From: Atriophallophorus winterbourni
Taxonomy: Eukaryota; Platyhelminthes; Trematoda; Plagiorchiida; Microphallidae
NCBI GenBank assembly: GCA_013407085.1
Contig: JACCGJ010002984.1
Coordinates: forward strand, 1-64,000
DNA length: 64,000 nt
Direction of reading: 5' to 3'
Shown: positions 33,441-44,860 of the stretch, in pieces
How positions within the stretch are numbered: position 1 is the first letter of the stretch
Layout: the number at the start of each line of letters is the position of its first letter
Position numbers and translations under genes: made by a program
Notes under the pieces: model-generated
Seen by the model: only the letters and a program-made list of their open reading frames with translations
Told to the model about the DNA's origin: nothing
The model's database searches: none

Positions 33441-34029
33441 TTGTATTGAGTGTTGATTTCGTATATAAGTTATACCATAAAATCTTTCTCAGACTATTAT
33501 CTATCTGTTCATAAGGAGTTTAGGATAAGAGCTTACGGACCATGTCTAAATTATTACACTTGTTCATTAGCGTTTCTTTTCCCCTATCAATTTAAGTGAT
33601 GCTATGTTGGTATGTTGCTTGAGGTAAAGAATCGCTTGACGTTTCTGCTAATAGATATTTTGTTCGTCTTGCTCTTGGTTTTTCATGACACAAAAGTTAC
33701 ACTTCCATATCCTATCATTATGCTCGCCTTTAAGCCTATTTACAAGGGATAAGTTTATCAAATTTCCTCACACTTAGTTATTCAGAAATTCAAAACTTTA
33801 TCCAGCATACTTTGCTCAGCAAGCAAAAGCGTAAGATTAGACAAATTAAGGATACTACAATATTTAGGTTCGGATACTGCCTTAATACAGTCATCAGATG
33901 ATTTTCATAATAAAATCCTAATAACGTGTTGAGCTTACGGTTTGTCATTATCTTATACGCTTATGTTTTGTGAATAAGACCTACGTGTCATTTCCACAAA
34001 TTTTGCAGCAACGCACTTCAAACAATTCT

Positions 34030-35450
34030 AGCAAAGTCCACCTCTTGGTGGCTGATGTGGGCTGTAGCTGCCTCAGGTATATCGAAGTTGGTTTGAGGCG
34101 GTGGGCGGTTTAGATTAAGCTCAAATGTTCTCGCCAGAGTTTTCGATTAATCTGATATAACGTTCTCAAATCATTCATTCGGCACGCCTCATTTGCTTGT
34201 TGTTTCAGGTTTTCCAAATATCTTTTTTTGTCCTTCCTCGCTCATTATTTAACCTCTTTATCTTTCATTCTATACTCTTTAGTGATGGCATTCCTTTCAT
34301 TGGACGGTTTCTTGCTCAGCATGCGTTTCTTTACATTTTTTTCTCTATTCTATGAGTTGCCAGGTTTTTGACGAGATCCACGACGCTTTTCCCCTATGTC
34401 TGTAGCCGAAGACATTTTCTCCGACGGCCTTTAGTGTGCTATTCTCCTGGCGTCATCGCTCAGCTTATTTACTTTCAACCGTGGGCTGCGCTAAATTCCG
34501 ATATTTGCCCTTCTCAGTTTCGAACAAATCTTTCTTATAACCAGGAAATGGTCGCTACCAATATTGGCACCACACATGACACTCACATTTTGTAACGAGC
34601 GCCTCCATTCCTATCATCATGTGGTCAACTTGAATTTTTTCTGCTGTCCGGAGTGAACCAGGTTATTTTATGGATGTTTTTTTGTGGGGAAATAGGCTGC
34701 CTCCAACGATAAGATCGTTCTCTTCGCAGAAGTCAAGTAGCCTCTCCCAATTTCCATTTTTTTGACCATCACCATGCACAACCATGATAGGTTTCCTGCC
34801 CGTATATACAGTTCCGGTTCTAGCGTTGAAATCTCCCATTACCACCAGTGGGTCGTGCATTGGGATGACCCTTAAGATTGATTGCATAGCTTCGTAAAAC
34901 CTGTATTTCTCCTCTTAGGACGCATGTTCTGTTGAAGTTTATGCTACCACAATTGAGAGTTTACAAAAGCTCGAGTTTAGTCTGGCATATAGGATTTGCT
35001 TGTTTACAAACTGCTGGTCTTTCTGCTTGCAAGCAGAGCGACTCCATTATGATGGAGGTTGTCTTGCCTTCGTGACCGAATAACATTCTCACCGCTATCT
35101 AGCTTTCCCTGACCAAAGCCGGTCCATCTCACCTCGGACATTCCAAGTATACTCAGATCATACCTGTTGAGCTCATGTATGGATTGAGCCAGCTTGCCAG
35201 CTTGATACAGCGTTCGAACGTTCGAGCAACCAAATCTCATCGTTCTTCTCAGTGCGAGGAGCTGGGCCATCCGGCTGGAAACTTCCTTTTGGTTTTCATC
35301 TCCATCCGTCATGGGACCTCTTATTAGGTTCGCGGCACTCTTAAAGCCATTAATAAGTGGAATTTTTGAGTCTGTTGTCATCATTTCTGTAGCAATGCAG
35401 GCTTTACGGGATATGATTGCTAGCCATAAGCGCATCCCTTCTGCTTTCTC
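34030..35450 (-). pseudogene. RTE-like element, APE endonuclease half
   Basis: Minus strand from 35435: RTMRFGCSNVRTLYQAGKLA, LNRYDLSILGMSEVRWTGFG and NLHHNGVALLASRK, the first half of an APE-type endonuclease, with the catalytic E in MSEVRW. Then HDPLVVMGDFNARTG (34855-34810) with the D-F-N-A motif and RLLDFCEENDLIVGG. In broken frames, VDHMMIG and SDHFLVIRK follow (34640-34530; S-D-H box), and linker sequence runs down to about 34040. The element is truncated before the RT, so its 3' half is missing, unusual for 5'-truncating LINEs. It abuts copy B of the segmental duplication. Confidence 0.85.
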
Positions 35451-35509
35451 AGACAGGCTTGAGACCGTCCTTATTGAAGTTTTCCCGACGAATTACACCA
35501 TTTGATTTC

Positions 35510-37325
35510 ACCTATTACGTCATTGCAGTACGATCTTCTTAATGGTAAAACATTTGTTGTTCCCAAATATCGTTTCGCGAAACTTTTCGACAGATTTTAG
35601 CCAAACATCAAATCAGATGAAATTTAGCAGTTAGGAATCAGCCGACATATATTCTGGAAATTTTCAGATAAATTTGTGTGAAATACTATACTTACTGTTG
35701 TACATGAATATTCATAACATCATCAATTTTTTATAAAAAAAACAAACGAGAAACGCGGAATGTTAACCACTTTTATAGACAAACTAATTGTGGTAGCTAC
35801 TTACTAGCATCCAATCTACGTTTTACTGTGAAAAATACGACGGATTAATACGTATCAGATTTTGCACATGGGAAAATATTTTTGAAATCGTTTTAGGCGA
35901 CATCACGAGACTCACATGAATCGTGGTCCTGATTGTCGAATCCTGTGAATATTAGAAAAACATTGTGTAGTAATAATGATATAATTGACTGATTGCCTTT
36001 TTAGTAGGGGTCAATTTGAAAAAGTTCAACTTGTGAATCAAAATTTTCAGGTTATTTAAAACAATATACTGCATTATGTGAAAACATATCATTTACGTGC
36101 TGATTTGTCTATCCGAAATATTCTCTCTATTTTAACTTAAATTAAATTCAATAATTTCTCTTCCTTAAATATACTTCATAAAATAAAATAGCAGCAATTA
36201 TTATTACAGATTCTGCAATTTTCAGAGTACGTTTTATATGTATTTTGCGTAAGTTATTTTAAAACTGAATAAATAATTTCAAAAACTTTTTGTTTTGAAC
36301 TCAACATGTTTGCACTGGGATCACATTGCTATCTTGGCCACAGTACAGTCAGATTATGGCTGTTTTCCGTCATTATGTAAATAAGCTATTATTTTCAAAG
36401 TTATGACATAGGAGAGTAAATTGATGAACAAAAAGTGACATTTATAATGTGGCTGACTGATGCTGTCGCGTAATGTCTGTATATTTTTATACGCAACTTG
36501 GTTTTTCTAACGAAATATTATATTAGGATAATTACTCTTTTTTAATGGGAATAACCTGACTCACTGTAGATGCACTGCGTAAAGCATCATACCCAGCTAG
36601 GAACTGAACATATATTCTGCTTTTTGCTGCTGAACGTAGTTTATGCCATCAGCGTACAACTAACATCGTTTGACAGAGTACCGCAGTTGAGATTGCTCTT
36701 CCCGACTTGGACTGTTAAGTCATTTGAATAACTGGGTATCATTAAACCGTACTGCGCTTATGTTACACATGAAAAAAATGTAGTCATCAGCTACAATTAT
36801 CATTTCTTGTTTATATTCGTTTCAAAAATTCATCAAGGTTGATTCAAAACAAGTGGATCGGCATCTGACGGCTCGATTCTTCAATAGATTTTCAAACAAC
36901 GCAATTTCAGCAAAGCATACATACACCCGATTGGATGAATTAAGGAATGAATTCGATTTAAACAAGTAGGCATACTCATTTGACGTCACAATGATCTCAC
37001 TGATCTGACAATAATTCTTCGAGCCCAAATCTTCTAAACTTGGTCCTGAATTGCCAGTAAGAAGTGGTCGAAGATGTTGTCAGTTGAAGTTTATTGGAAA
37101 ATTCAAAAATGGTTTATTTATTGTAATAGATTTTTCATTCGACTAATTCCATGTAGACCGAATTTGACCTTGAAACAAATTAACAAATGCTTCATTCAAA
37201 CAACGTGATTTGATGCGTTAGGATTCAGCATAACGTTTGCCATTTGAATCAAACTGATCGTCGCATGTTTAAGTGAAATTAAAATACGAATGTTCTCATA
37301 ATATCTTTGTTTGAATAAATTAAGG
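35510..37325. other. No recognisable feature
   Basis: Strongly AT-rich, no open frame of note and no repeat that I could match elsewhere in the window. Confidence 0.5.
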
Positions 37326-37329
37326 TACA

Positions 37330-37800
37330 GGGATGTCATGACATCTTGTCATCAAGGTCACACCGCATATCCCGCCTTAAGGTTCATCACTTAGCTTGCA
37401 CAGGCTTTGATGGCACACGTTTCAATGTCAATCAAGACACCCTCAAGGGAACACAATCACCTGTTGATTGTGTCACGATTCATCCCTAAATTTAACCAAT
37501 CCTACGCTAATTGCGTTCACACTCGAAACTCACAACACAAGAGAACTCCGATTGGTCAAACTTGAGTATTACCCGAAGGTCACCATGCCTGTCCCTTTCG
37601 GTACTTCAATCTGATTAGTCAATCTGTATCGAGATAATTTAAGCTACCTCTCCCATAAGCTCGTTTTATAGAACTTGCTGAATTGCATATCCTTCGATAG
37701 ACGCTAACGCTGTTTATCTCCATAAGCATTCGAGGATTTTGCAGCTCGAAACGCTCTAATACAACCTTTTCTTTTCAAAATGGTTGTCTTCGTTCTTTCG
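37330..37800 (+). repeat. Possible solo LTR
   Basis: Begins TGTCATGACATC with an inverted terminal TGTCATGACA, holds CCAATC-type boxes near 37496 and a TTTTATAGAACTTG stretch near 37664. It is less AT-rich than its surroundings. A block CTCACAACACAAGAGAAC at 37538 recurs imperfectly at 41421. No second copy or target duplication was established. Confidence 0.25.
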
Positions 37801-38287
37801 AGGCTAAATGCACTGGCTTTGTGCCCAATGGTTCTGTATTGATTGGCACTCATCGCGTATGTACTTTACGACTCACCAACAGGTTTGCTTATGTGGTTAC
37901 TCTTTAATGCCTATGGACTGGGTGGGTTGAAAAATTTAGCCGTTTATCCACTAGTGGAAATGAAGACTTTTAACATACCTTCTTCGAAGGCTGATACCGC
38001 ATATAAAATGAAAAGAAGAAAATAATAAGCATATATAAATTAGACATGTTCATTCAAAGGAATATTCCTTTACTTTTATGTCATTCGTTGCATTCAAATG
38101 GTGAATATTTTAAAGATCTACATCAATGGATGATCCATCCACGTTGTCACGACTCCGTCACATGCATATCACGTTTGCTTAAAAAGAAACTTATTTTGAG
38201 CTGTGTATGTTTGGGTTGTAATGATTATACTACATCATATGTTTAGCAGTAAAGGACAATATTTAGAGCCAACGATGTAAATAGTGA

Positions 38288-38610
38288 TCAATTGATGTTA
38301 CTTGAGGGTGCGTCCTCGTTGCTAGACGTTTCGTCATCAGGCTAGATGATATCAACAGCAAAGCTGATTTCAAAACGTCTGCTATATTGGATTCTTTGTT
38401 GGTTCATTGTGTTTGTTGTTAAGTGCCACGCTTCGAAGAATTTGTGTGCATTCCTGCGTCAGTTCCTTTGCATAGTATTTTTCTGCGGCCCCAGTCAAAC
38501 TGATGAGCGATTTGGTCCATGTACCTTTTGAGATTTGTGAATTACGATCATGTCGGCGTATGGCCATCCGGTCTACGTGTAGTCATGTGCTTAGCTTGCA
38601 ACTTATTTAG
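38288..38610 (-). pseudogene. Penelope-like GIY-YIG C-terminal fragment
   Basis: Minus-strand pieces in neighbouring frames read RRHDRNSQISK, HQFDWGRRKIL, CKGTDAGMHTN, FFEAWHLTTNTMNQQ and finally PDDETSSNEDAPS. These are the histidine-rich, F-D-W and E-A-W-H-S-x-x-N-S-I-N landmarks of the GIY-YIG endonuclease at the end of Penelope-like reverse transcriptases, where the enzyme nicks target DNA. The GIY and YIG residues themselves are not preserved here. Several frameshifts make it a relic. Its last codons overlap a hammerhead-like motif. Confidence 0.65.
38325..38342 (-). ncRNA. Hammerhead-like motif lacking helix II
   Basis: The minus strand reads CCTGATGACGAAACGTC. CTGATGA is followed at once by CGAAAC and by GTC, with ACGT as a palindromic minimal helix III; the helix II hairpin is absent. 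It falls in the codons for D-D-E-T-S. It could be a coincidence of coding sequence or a hammerhead that lost its hairpin. Confidence 0.35.
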
Positions 38611-38844
38611 CCGACACAGTTATTTGCGCGACTCTAGATGTAAACTTTAAGACAGTATTCCATTGTTATTCCTTCGAATTTGTCTTCCATATCATATATT
38701 AGTCCTTAATCTGGACAAAATCCACCGCCCTTTCTAGAACACCGTAAATTCATATTATATATACAGATTGAAAGATCTATTTATGTACAGCACTGCTCTG
38801 TACCACATCTTATAAAGGAATATTTTAATAATCATTTGAATGCA

Positions 38845-39060
38845 TTTTCTTCACGCTAAATTCACACCAGCTCTTTGGTGTTTGCACTTATAAGGTAAGG
38901 ACAGTATGATCAGGATTCGCGAATCTTGAAACAATGGAATTACGGTGAACAACATGCTGCTGTTCGATAGGGCTTGTACAACCATGCGATCGCTCAAATG
39001 TAAATGGAGTTTAACCCAAGATCATGAACAAAGATTCTCATTTGCCTGCATAACCATTAT
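38845..39060 (-). ncRNA. Family A hammerhead repeat, decayed monomer
   Basis: The antisense core at about 38863-38905 keeps TTTGCACTTATAAGGTA and the GGACAGTATGATCAGGAT lead of family A but has lost GAAAC. The body follows at 38955-39050 with CTGTTCGATAGGGCTTG and CTCATTTGCCTGCAT, as in 18180-18300. Confidence 0.6.
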
Positions 39061-39326
39061 CCTTGATCATCTTTCAAAGGGCCATAATTGTGTGCGATTT
39101 GATCAAAAGTTTGATTACAAGTTGCTTTTAAAAGCCGAATATTTTTGTAAGCATGATGTGTGAGTATGTAACCATGGTGTCAACATGATGTCTTCATACG
39201 ATTTAACACACTGAGTTTTGTAAATCTGGCTAACGTATCACTGCTTTCAAATTTAAGGGTTTAGCCTATGGTTGCCAAATCTCCGCTGAGTCAAAACAAT
39301 CATTTTAAATTAACCATCTATTACAC

Positions 39327-39364
39327 ATAAGTGCAAACAGCAAACTTTCTGTCGTAGTGCGTAC
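39327..39364 (+). ncRNA. Worn family A hammerhead fragment
   Basis: ATAAGTGCAAACAGCAAAC followed by CTGTCGTAGTG aligns with GATGAGTGCAAACAGCACG, GAAAC and GTCGTGG of the family. Core strands are damaged. Confidence 0.45.
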
Positions 39365-39871
39365 GTAATGATTACAAGTAGAAATAATAAAACGTTTTTT
39401 TCTAGATAATACGTATCTTCACACTAAACAATCTTTTTGATATCATGTTAAAAAATATAATTTTCTGCGAACGAAAACATGATACCTTTAATATAAATAC
39501 ATCACTTACTCTCATCAAGATTTTTCAACACTAGAACAATAAAAGACGAGACGTCATGACATCGTATAATGCAGAAAACGCTGAATGTTCTCCATTATTT
39601 TACATAAGTCCCTCGACGGAATATACGGATGGCCAAAATGTGATTGTGAAGTAATGTGCGTATATGCATCTCGTTAAATATATAATATTCGAGAGGAACA
39701 AATTTTAGGTACGTTTTCACTTGGACGTGATACCAATTATGTGAGTGGAAAAGGGGAAAAAGAAAACAATGAATCTAGGCGTGTAGACGAAGTATCAATA
39801 ATTGAATTAAATTCTCCACAAAGCTGAAAAAATTAAAATTTATGAAACCACAAGCTGTAAACTCTGGCAAA

Positions 39872-39930
39872 ATGCTGTGTGGATACCCAGGCCTAGACGT
39901 ACATGCGAATGAAATTGAAAAATGAAATTA
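39872..39930 (+). repeat. Short dispersed repeat, copy 2
   Basis: CCCAGGCCTAGACGTACATG and the A-rich tail match 885-945 imperfectly. Confidence 0.4.
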
Positions 39931-40107
39931 GAATAATAAAGATTACATTTGAATTTCAAATATGAAATTGCCCGGGAGATCTTGAACTCTGAAACAACCA
40001 TCGATTGAATAACCATGTATCAAGCCAAGTAAGGAACTAAAGAGATTCTGAATTTATTAGTTCGTGAACAAGGAATAAATGTTGGCTTCAGTTAGAGAAA
40101 CAGGGAT

Positions 40108-40131
40108 CTTGTTCAGTGGATTTGAACAAAC

Positions 40132-40200
<69 letters not shown>

Positions 40201-40235
40201 TGTATATATGCTTGTTCAAATCCACTGAAGCGCAC
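40108..40235. repeat. Palindrome with TA/TGTA microsatellite at its centre
   Basis: The left arm TTCAGTGGATTTGAACAA (about 40115-40132) is the exact inverted match of the right arm TTGTTCAAATCCACTGAA (40212-40229). Between them lie about 16 TA units and six TGTA units. The whole can fold into a long cruciform or hairpin. It lies about 200 bases 3' (minus-strand sense) of a Penelope-like fragment. Confidence 0.9.
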
Positions 40236-40439
40236 GTCAAACGTGAGGACAGTCTTTTGTGCAAAGACGTCGAATGTTAATCGTAATTGACAAAGAAAGT
40301 TGCGCAGCTGCATTTATATCATGTGTTTAATGGATTTCTTTGTTGTTATGCGTATATGCTCTAGTCGGCCGGGGAATAAATGATCAGGACTAACAAAAAT
40401 AGATTCATTGGGACAACTAAGGTCAAAATAAAAATTGAG

Positions 40440-40715
40440 ATAGGGAGTTACAAAATCACATTTTTGGAGACATCCTGTTCATGCAAAATTTCGAAATCAG
40501 TAGTATCCAGCGTGCCTCTGAGGGCCAAAATATTGTCATGTTCACAGACTGCAGTGGTCGCCTTCCTGGTATTGCTGCGGGTTAGGTATTTGTGCCCAGT
40601 ACCTCTTTTAATTTCAGGCAGACGTTTGGTAACAGTGTGGTCTGAATTACCGATTATTTGTGCACGGCCGACGAAGGCCTCGCGGTTTATCAGAAACATT
40701 CAAGTCTTCCTTTGA
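40440..40715 (-). pseudogene. Candidate Penelope-like GIY-YIG fragment (second family)
   Basis: Minus strand open for 83 codons: NREAFVGRAQ, VTKRLPEIKRGTGHKYL, RKATTAVCEHDNIL, TTDFEILHEQDVSKNV. A V-G-R-(A/T) box, a K-R-x-x-E box and an A-V-x-E-H box in this order fit the GIY-YIG domain of Penelope-like elements; the first tyrosine/glycine pair is not obvious. It is a different lineage from 38288-38610. An unrelated host GIY-YIG protein is less likely because no splice sites flank it. Confidence 0.5.
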
Positions 40716-41974
40716 ATTTATGTACATCAAATTGTATTTTCTCTAGCAGCTGGTAAGCGTTCGACTTTTTTGTATCGATAATAACGCTTCCTTGTAAACG
40801 TTAAAACTGGGGTCAACATTTTTTAATAGTTTTCTGAAAATCCGTAGCTATCTAAGCCCAGCTAGAAATTTTGTCGGCGCTCAGATAATGCCATTTATTT
40901 ATTGTGTCAGTTTCATTGCAGTGTGGAACCACAATAGAATTTCAATAATTTTGTGTATTTCATGGGCTTCCAATAAAATCTCTTTGATGGTTCAGCTCAA
41001 TTGTTTGTGTGTTAAAATTTTGTCACAGTATAAATAAACGATAAATTACTAGCACTCACCGGATTTGACATTAACTTTTCACACAACAAATTGAATGAAA
41101 GTTTTTATTAGAAATTTTCAAAAATTAGTTTTATTCGATATTTCTGAATTAGATCATTTGTCCAGATTTGAGCATAAATTGGTTATACGGATGCAGATAA
41201 ACTGAAGGGAAATCTATTTTTTTAATACTATGAAGGTTGAGAGTGAATTAGAGATGATCCCCAACCATCGGATGATATGTGGTACGCTAGGAAGGATATC
41301 ATGAAAACGATTCCAGAGACAATATTCTCCTAAAGATGACGGAAAACGAAAACGGTAACCGAAAAATATGCATCAACGAGGCTATGCATTCCAACTTCAA
41401 TCACATCAACCCAAAAATCTCACAACACAAAAGAACGCACTTATAAAGCAGATCAGATCGAACTAACCACAGGATTACCATATGCAGGCAAATGTTTTCA
41501 CTACAACACGGTTCTTAATCTGCATATGTCACGTGTCTGTTCTATCTTATTTGTAAAAAAATTTCGTTCTCACCGGTTTAATTTCAGCTTTCACTATGTT
41601 GGTTTCGCTGGACCGACCATGACAATGTCAATATCATTCTTAAATATGTCTTACAATCGTCATACTCGTGAAAACGTTTTTCATTCTTTTAATGTGGCGT
41701 TTGCTGTGTGCTGTTCTTAACATGAGGGAGGGTGAGGTTATACAATATCGTAATAGGTCTCACGATTAGCAAACTTTTTAATCGCAATAAACTCTTTGTG
41801 ATGTCACCGAAATTGATTCATGCGAAAGCAACCAGAGTTAATTACTGGGCCACAATGATTTAACAATAGAGAAGAAAATTGTTCAATTATTCAGCAAACC
41901 AAAGGTCAAAGTCGGAAAGTCTTCCGTATATATTTAAACTGAAAATTGCAGTTTTTGCACTCCGTTGGTGAATC

Positions 41975-42055
41975 TCAACCATAGTTGTACATCACAAGCG
42001 CATGAAGGTTTCATTCTCCGCAGGTTTTATAAAAAATGAACAATTGCTATCTCTC
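41975..42055 (-). pseudogene. 3'-terminal scrap of RTE-like element
   Basis: About 80 bases align with the 3' end of the minus-strand relic at 48070-48150: CCATAGTTGTACATCACAAG corresponds to CCATGGATGTGCATCACGAG, then GCGC-TGA-GGTTT and CTCC-CA--TTT. It is non-coding, presumably 5'-truncated on insertion. Confidence 0.5.
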
Positions 42056-42804
42056 TGAAACAGAAGATAATTCTTCAATGTTATATATGACCATGTAATA
42101 GGCCACGATAGGAAGTCACACTTAATAGTGTATTGGTGTGAATCTGATTAATGTCATAGAAACTCACAGAGTCCATGAAAACTGTCAGCTACAATAAAGG
42201 ATGTAAATGAGATAACAATTTTTCAAATAAAAAATTAAGAAACCTGTGTGAAAGTCTTCAAAATTCAAATACAGAATAATAAATTATAGTGATGATTGAT
42301 ACACGCTAAAAATATAAATGAAAAAATGGGTGTGTGCATTTATTTGCTTGGTCGATTAGTTTTGAAATCCGTTCTTTGATTCATGTCTCGGATAAGGATA
42401 CGTAGTTCTAGTATAAAGCTTTCAGTAATACTTTTATCAGAAATAAACTGCAGTTTCCAGTTACCTTTTCCACTAAATTTGAAAGTGGACGTATGCTATT
42501 ATGGTTAATTTTCCTCGAAACATTTCCTATGGGATAAACCAAAATTTTAGCAGTTGACCGTGAATTGTTTATTTTTCAAAACACGTTGCGTTTGACGTGC
42601 ACAACGCATGGACTAATGTGATTTGAGATTCGGCAATTCTGAAGATTTTTAGCCAATGCGACCTTCCTAACATGCCCAACTTACTCCGGGCTATGCATTT
42701 TACTACGCCTTTTATGGCGAACGCTGTCACACATTGATGATCTTTATTTTTGTTACTACTAACAAGTAAGCAATCCCTTCGAAATATTCACAAAGATTAT
42801 CACA

Positions 42805-42865
42805 ACGGTCCACATTCCAATCACTTGAATCTTATTTGAGCTCATCAATAGTATATTGACTCTCT
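42805..42865 (-). ncRNA. Family B hammerhead fragment
   Basis: The minus strand reads TTGATGAGCTCAAATAAGA, keeping the CTGATGAG strand (one change) and half the hairpin of family B. The GAAAC strand is destroyed. A GGTCCACATTCC stretch matches the flank of the copies at 24410 and 33375. Confidence 0.5.
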
Positions 42866-43459
42866 CTCTGATCGTATTCGAACACAGCACCATTATCATT
42901 GTAGTCACACGAACAACGGCCAGAGCTACCTTCTAATGTTTGATGGATCGCGATTAAGGATTCATAAATCTTTCTGCAGACTGACAAATTTGATTAGCAT
43001 TATATGCGCGACCAAGCGATAAGGATGAAGGGAAATCTGATGTGGTTGTTTGACCTGTTTGCTCCAATATTTATGATATTCGTGTAATTATATCGTAGAA
43101 TATGTACGAGATAATGTTAGTGCAATTAGATAATAATTAAAGGTAACAATGTGATCAGAACAAAAAATAACGTTTTTTCTACGTAAAATGATCCATTACT
43201 TGCGTGTAAGATTCAAGTTTAACTGTATGTTTCGTGGAATTGTCATATTCCCATGGCACAACAAAAGCTTCACCATCACGTGTATAATTCACCATTTTAT
43301 GAGTCAATGTTTGTTGAATTTGAAAAGTTGACAAAACTTCAGAATGGTCACATTCGCAATTCAGCGATCAGCTTTATACAGAACATTCTTTCGTAGAATG
43401 TTTGTTCACGGTCATTGGCTTAAACAATATCTAAAGTAGTATGTGCTTATTCCGTTGAG

Positions 43460-43665
43460 CAGGTCGGTCGTAACAGCCTTATCCATCAATGGCATTCAAG
43501 CGAACCTTATTTTCCATTCTATCATCGTGGCAAGCGCATGCAGATCCTGATCATACAGTCCCTAGGTAATGAGTGCAAACAGCACGAAACCGGACGTGGT
43601 ATTCTTGGGTGTGTGCGTGTGTGCGATGAAAATGCGTGCATTTCATATACTCTGACTATTCGGAA
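43460..43665 (+). ncRNA. Family A hammerhead monomer, sense orientation
   Basis: The body (GAGCAGGTCGGTCGTAACAG, ATCCATCAATGGCATTCAAG) leads into GATCATACAGTCCCTAG and the core GTAATGAGTGCAAACAGCAC, GAAAC, CGGAC, then GTGGTATTCTTGGGTGTGTG. The hairpin GTGC-AAACA-GCAC and GAAAC are perfect; C3 and one other base of CTGATGA and the cleavage triplet (GAC for GTC) are mutated. Confidence 0.75.
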
Positions 43666-44263
43666 GTAAACAGAATTTCAAAGTTTCCGCCAATCAGTTT
43701 GATCAAGAATTTCAAATTCTCCAATATGCAAGAAAAAAATTTGGCAACATAATGGAAAACTTCGTGACACATCTATTTAACACATTCGTGTAATGAATCG
43801 GCTGGAACAGTTTGTTGAAACGTCGTACGCATAAGCTCAATCTTTCCCGGGATGTGAGTACGAAAAGTATGCAGCTTTAAAATAGATTCACATGACTCTT
43901 TCTAAGCTGGTTAAGAACTGCACGAAACAATATTGGTTTAGAGATTTGTAAGATCAATATGCGAGATTTCGCTCAATATCAACATGTTCTGTAATCTTTT
44001 AATAGTTTAGTTGTTTGCAGGTGCGATTAAAATTCGCTGATCAAACATACTGCTTGCGTAATATGTGTGCAGACACAGCATTTTGTGTTGTGCACGAATC
44101 GTTTATAATACACCATTCCAATCTTGACAATTACATCGCCAGCCATGTCATGTGCTATTCTTAGCCAGCTATTATGATTGGCGAATTGAATCCGATTCAA
44201 ACATAGACTCTGTTGGTACTTGCACACTTTGTCTGAAGAAACCTCTGTCTCAGGAGCAAAATG

Positions 44264-44860
44264 GTCCCAGCAAAGTGTTTTGGTGTTTAGCACGAACAGC
44301 ACGAAATAGGACGTGAGGTGAATTCGGATGAAATGCATGAGAATAGAGACATTTTTAATCATGTCCATGGGTATAAACCGATGTACGTGTGTTGACACAT
44401 GTAATTGAGCTGGTTGGTCGTGCCCAAACTATCCAACAGTGACTTGCAAGCTCAACTGGTTTACAATTGCTAAATTCTTTGAGGTATTGACAATCATGAT
44501 CTAACCTCCTCAACTGTTGTGTACAACCACCATGAAACACGTCAGGAAATATTTGATGAAAATTATGCTTCTGTGAAAATAGGGAATTTGTAATCATACC
44601 TATGGGCGAAAACCGATTCACGTTTGTGTGTACATGTGATTGAATAGGTTGGTCGTGCCCAGACTATCCAAAAATGGCGTGCAAACTCAACAGGTTTAAA
44701 ATTGTGAAATTGCTTGAGGCATTGACAATCGTGATCTAACCTCCCTAACTGTTGAGTACAAACACCATGGAACACATCGTGAGGTATATGATGAAAATCA
44801 TGCTTATATGAATAATTCCACACATGCAAACGAGTAGGTGTACCTTCGTCTTTTAATGTT
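44264..44860 (+). ncRNA. Tandem array of three family A hammerhead units
   Basis: Three cores whose GAAA positions fall at 44303, 44534 and 44769 (the last mutated to GGAA), giving periods of 231 and 235. Unit bodies repeat in order: a CATG-C-TATGGG--TAAACCGAT block, ATGTGATTGAATAGG-like, GGTTGGTCGTGCCC, CTATCCAACAGTG, CAAGCTCAACTGGTTTA, TTGAGGTATTGACAATC and CTAACCTCC leading into the next core. The third core is the clearest: CTGTTGAGTACAAACACCAT, GGAAC, CATCGTGAGG, with CCTCCC upstream able to pair with GTGAGG as helix I. Confidence 0.82.

Larger units (their letters stand above)
26750..34030. repeat. Segmental duplication, copy B
   Basis: The direct counterpart of 18930-25100 (see anchors there). 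It has the fuller CR1 relic, lacks the LTR element at about 30357, and carries a private block of about 1.9 kb at 30975-32880. It ends where an RTE-like endonuclease relic begins at about 34030. Confidence 0.85.
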
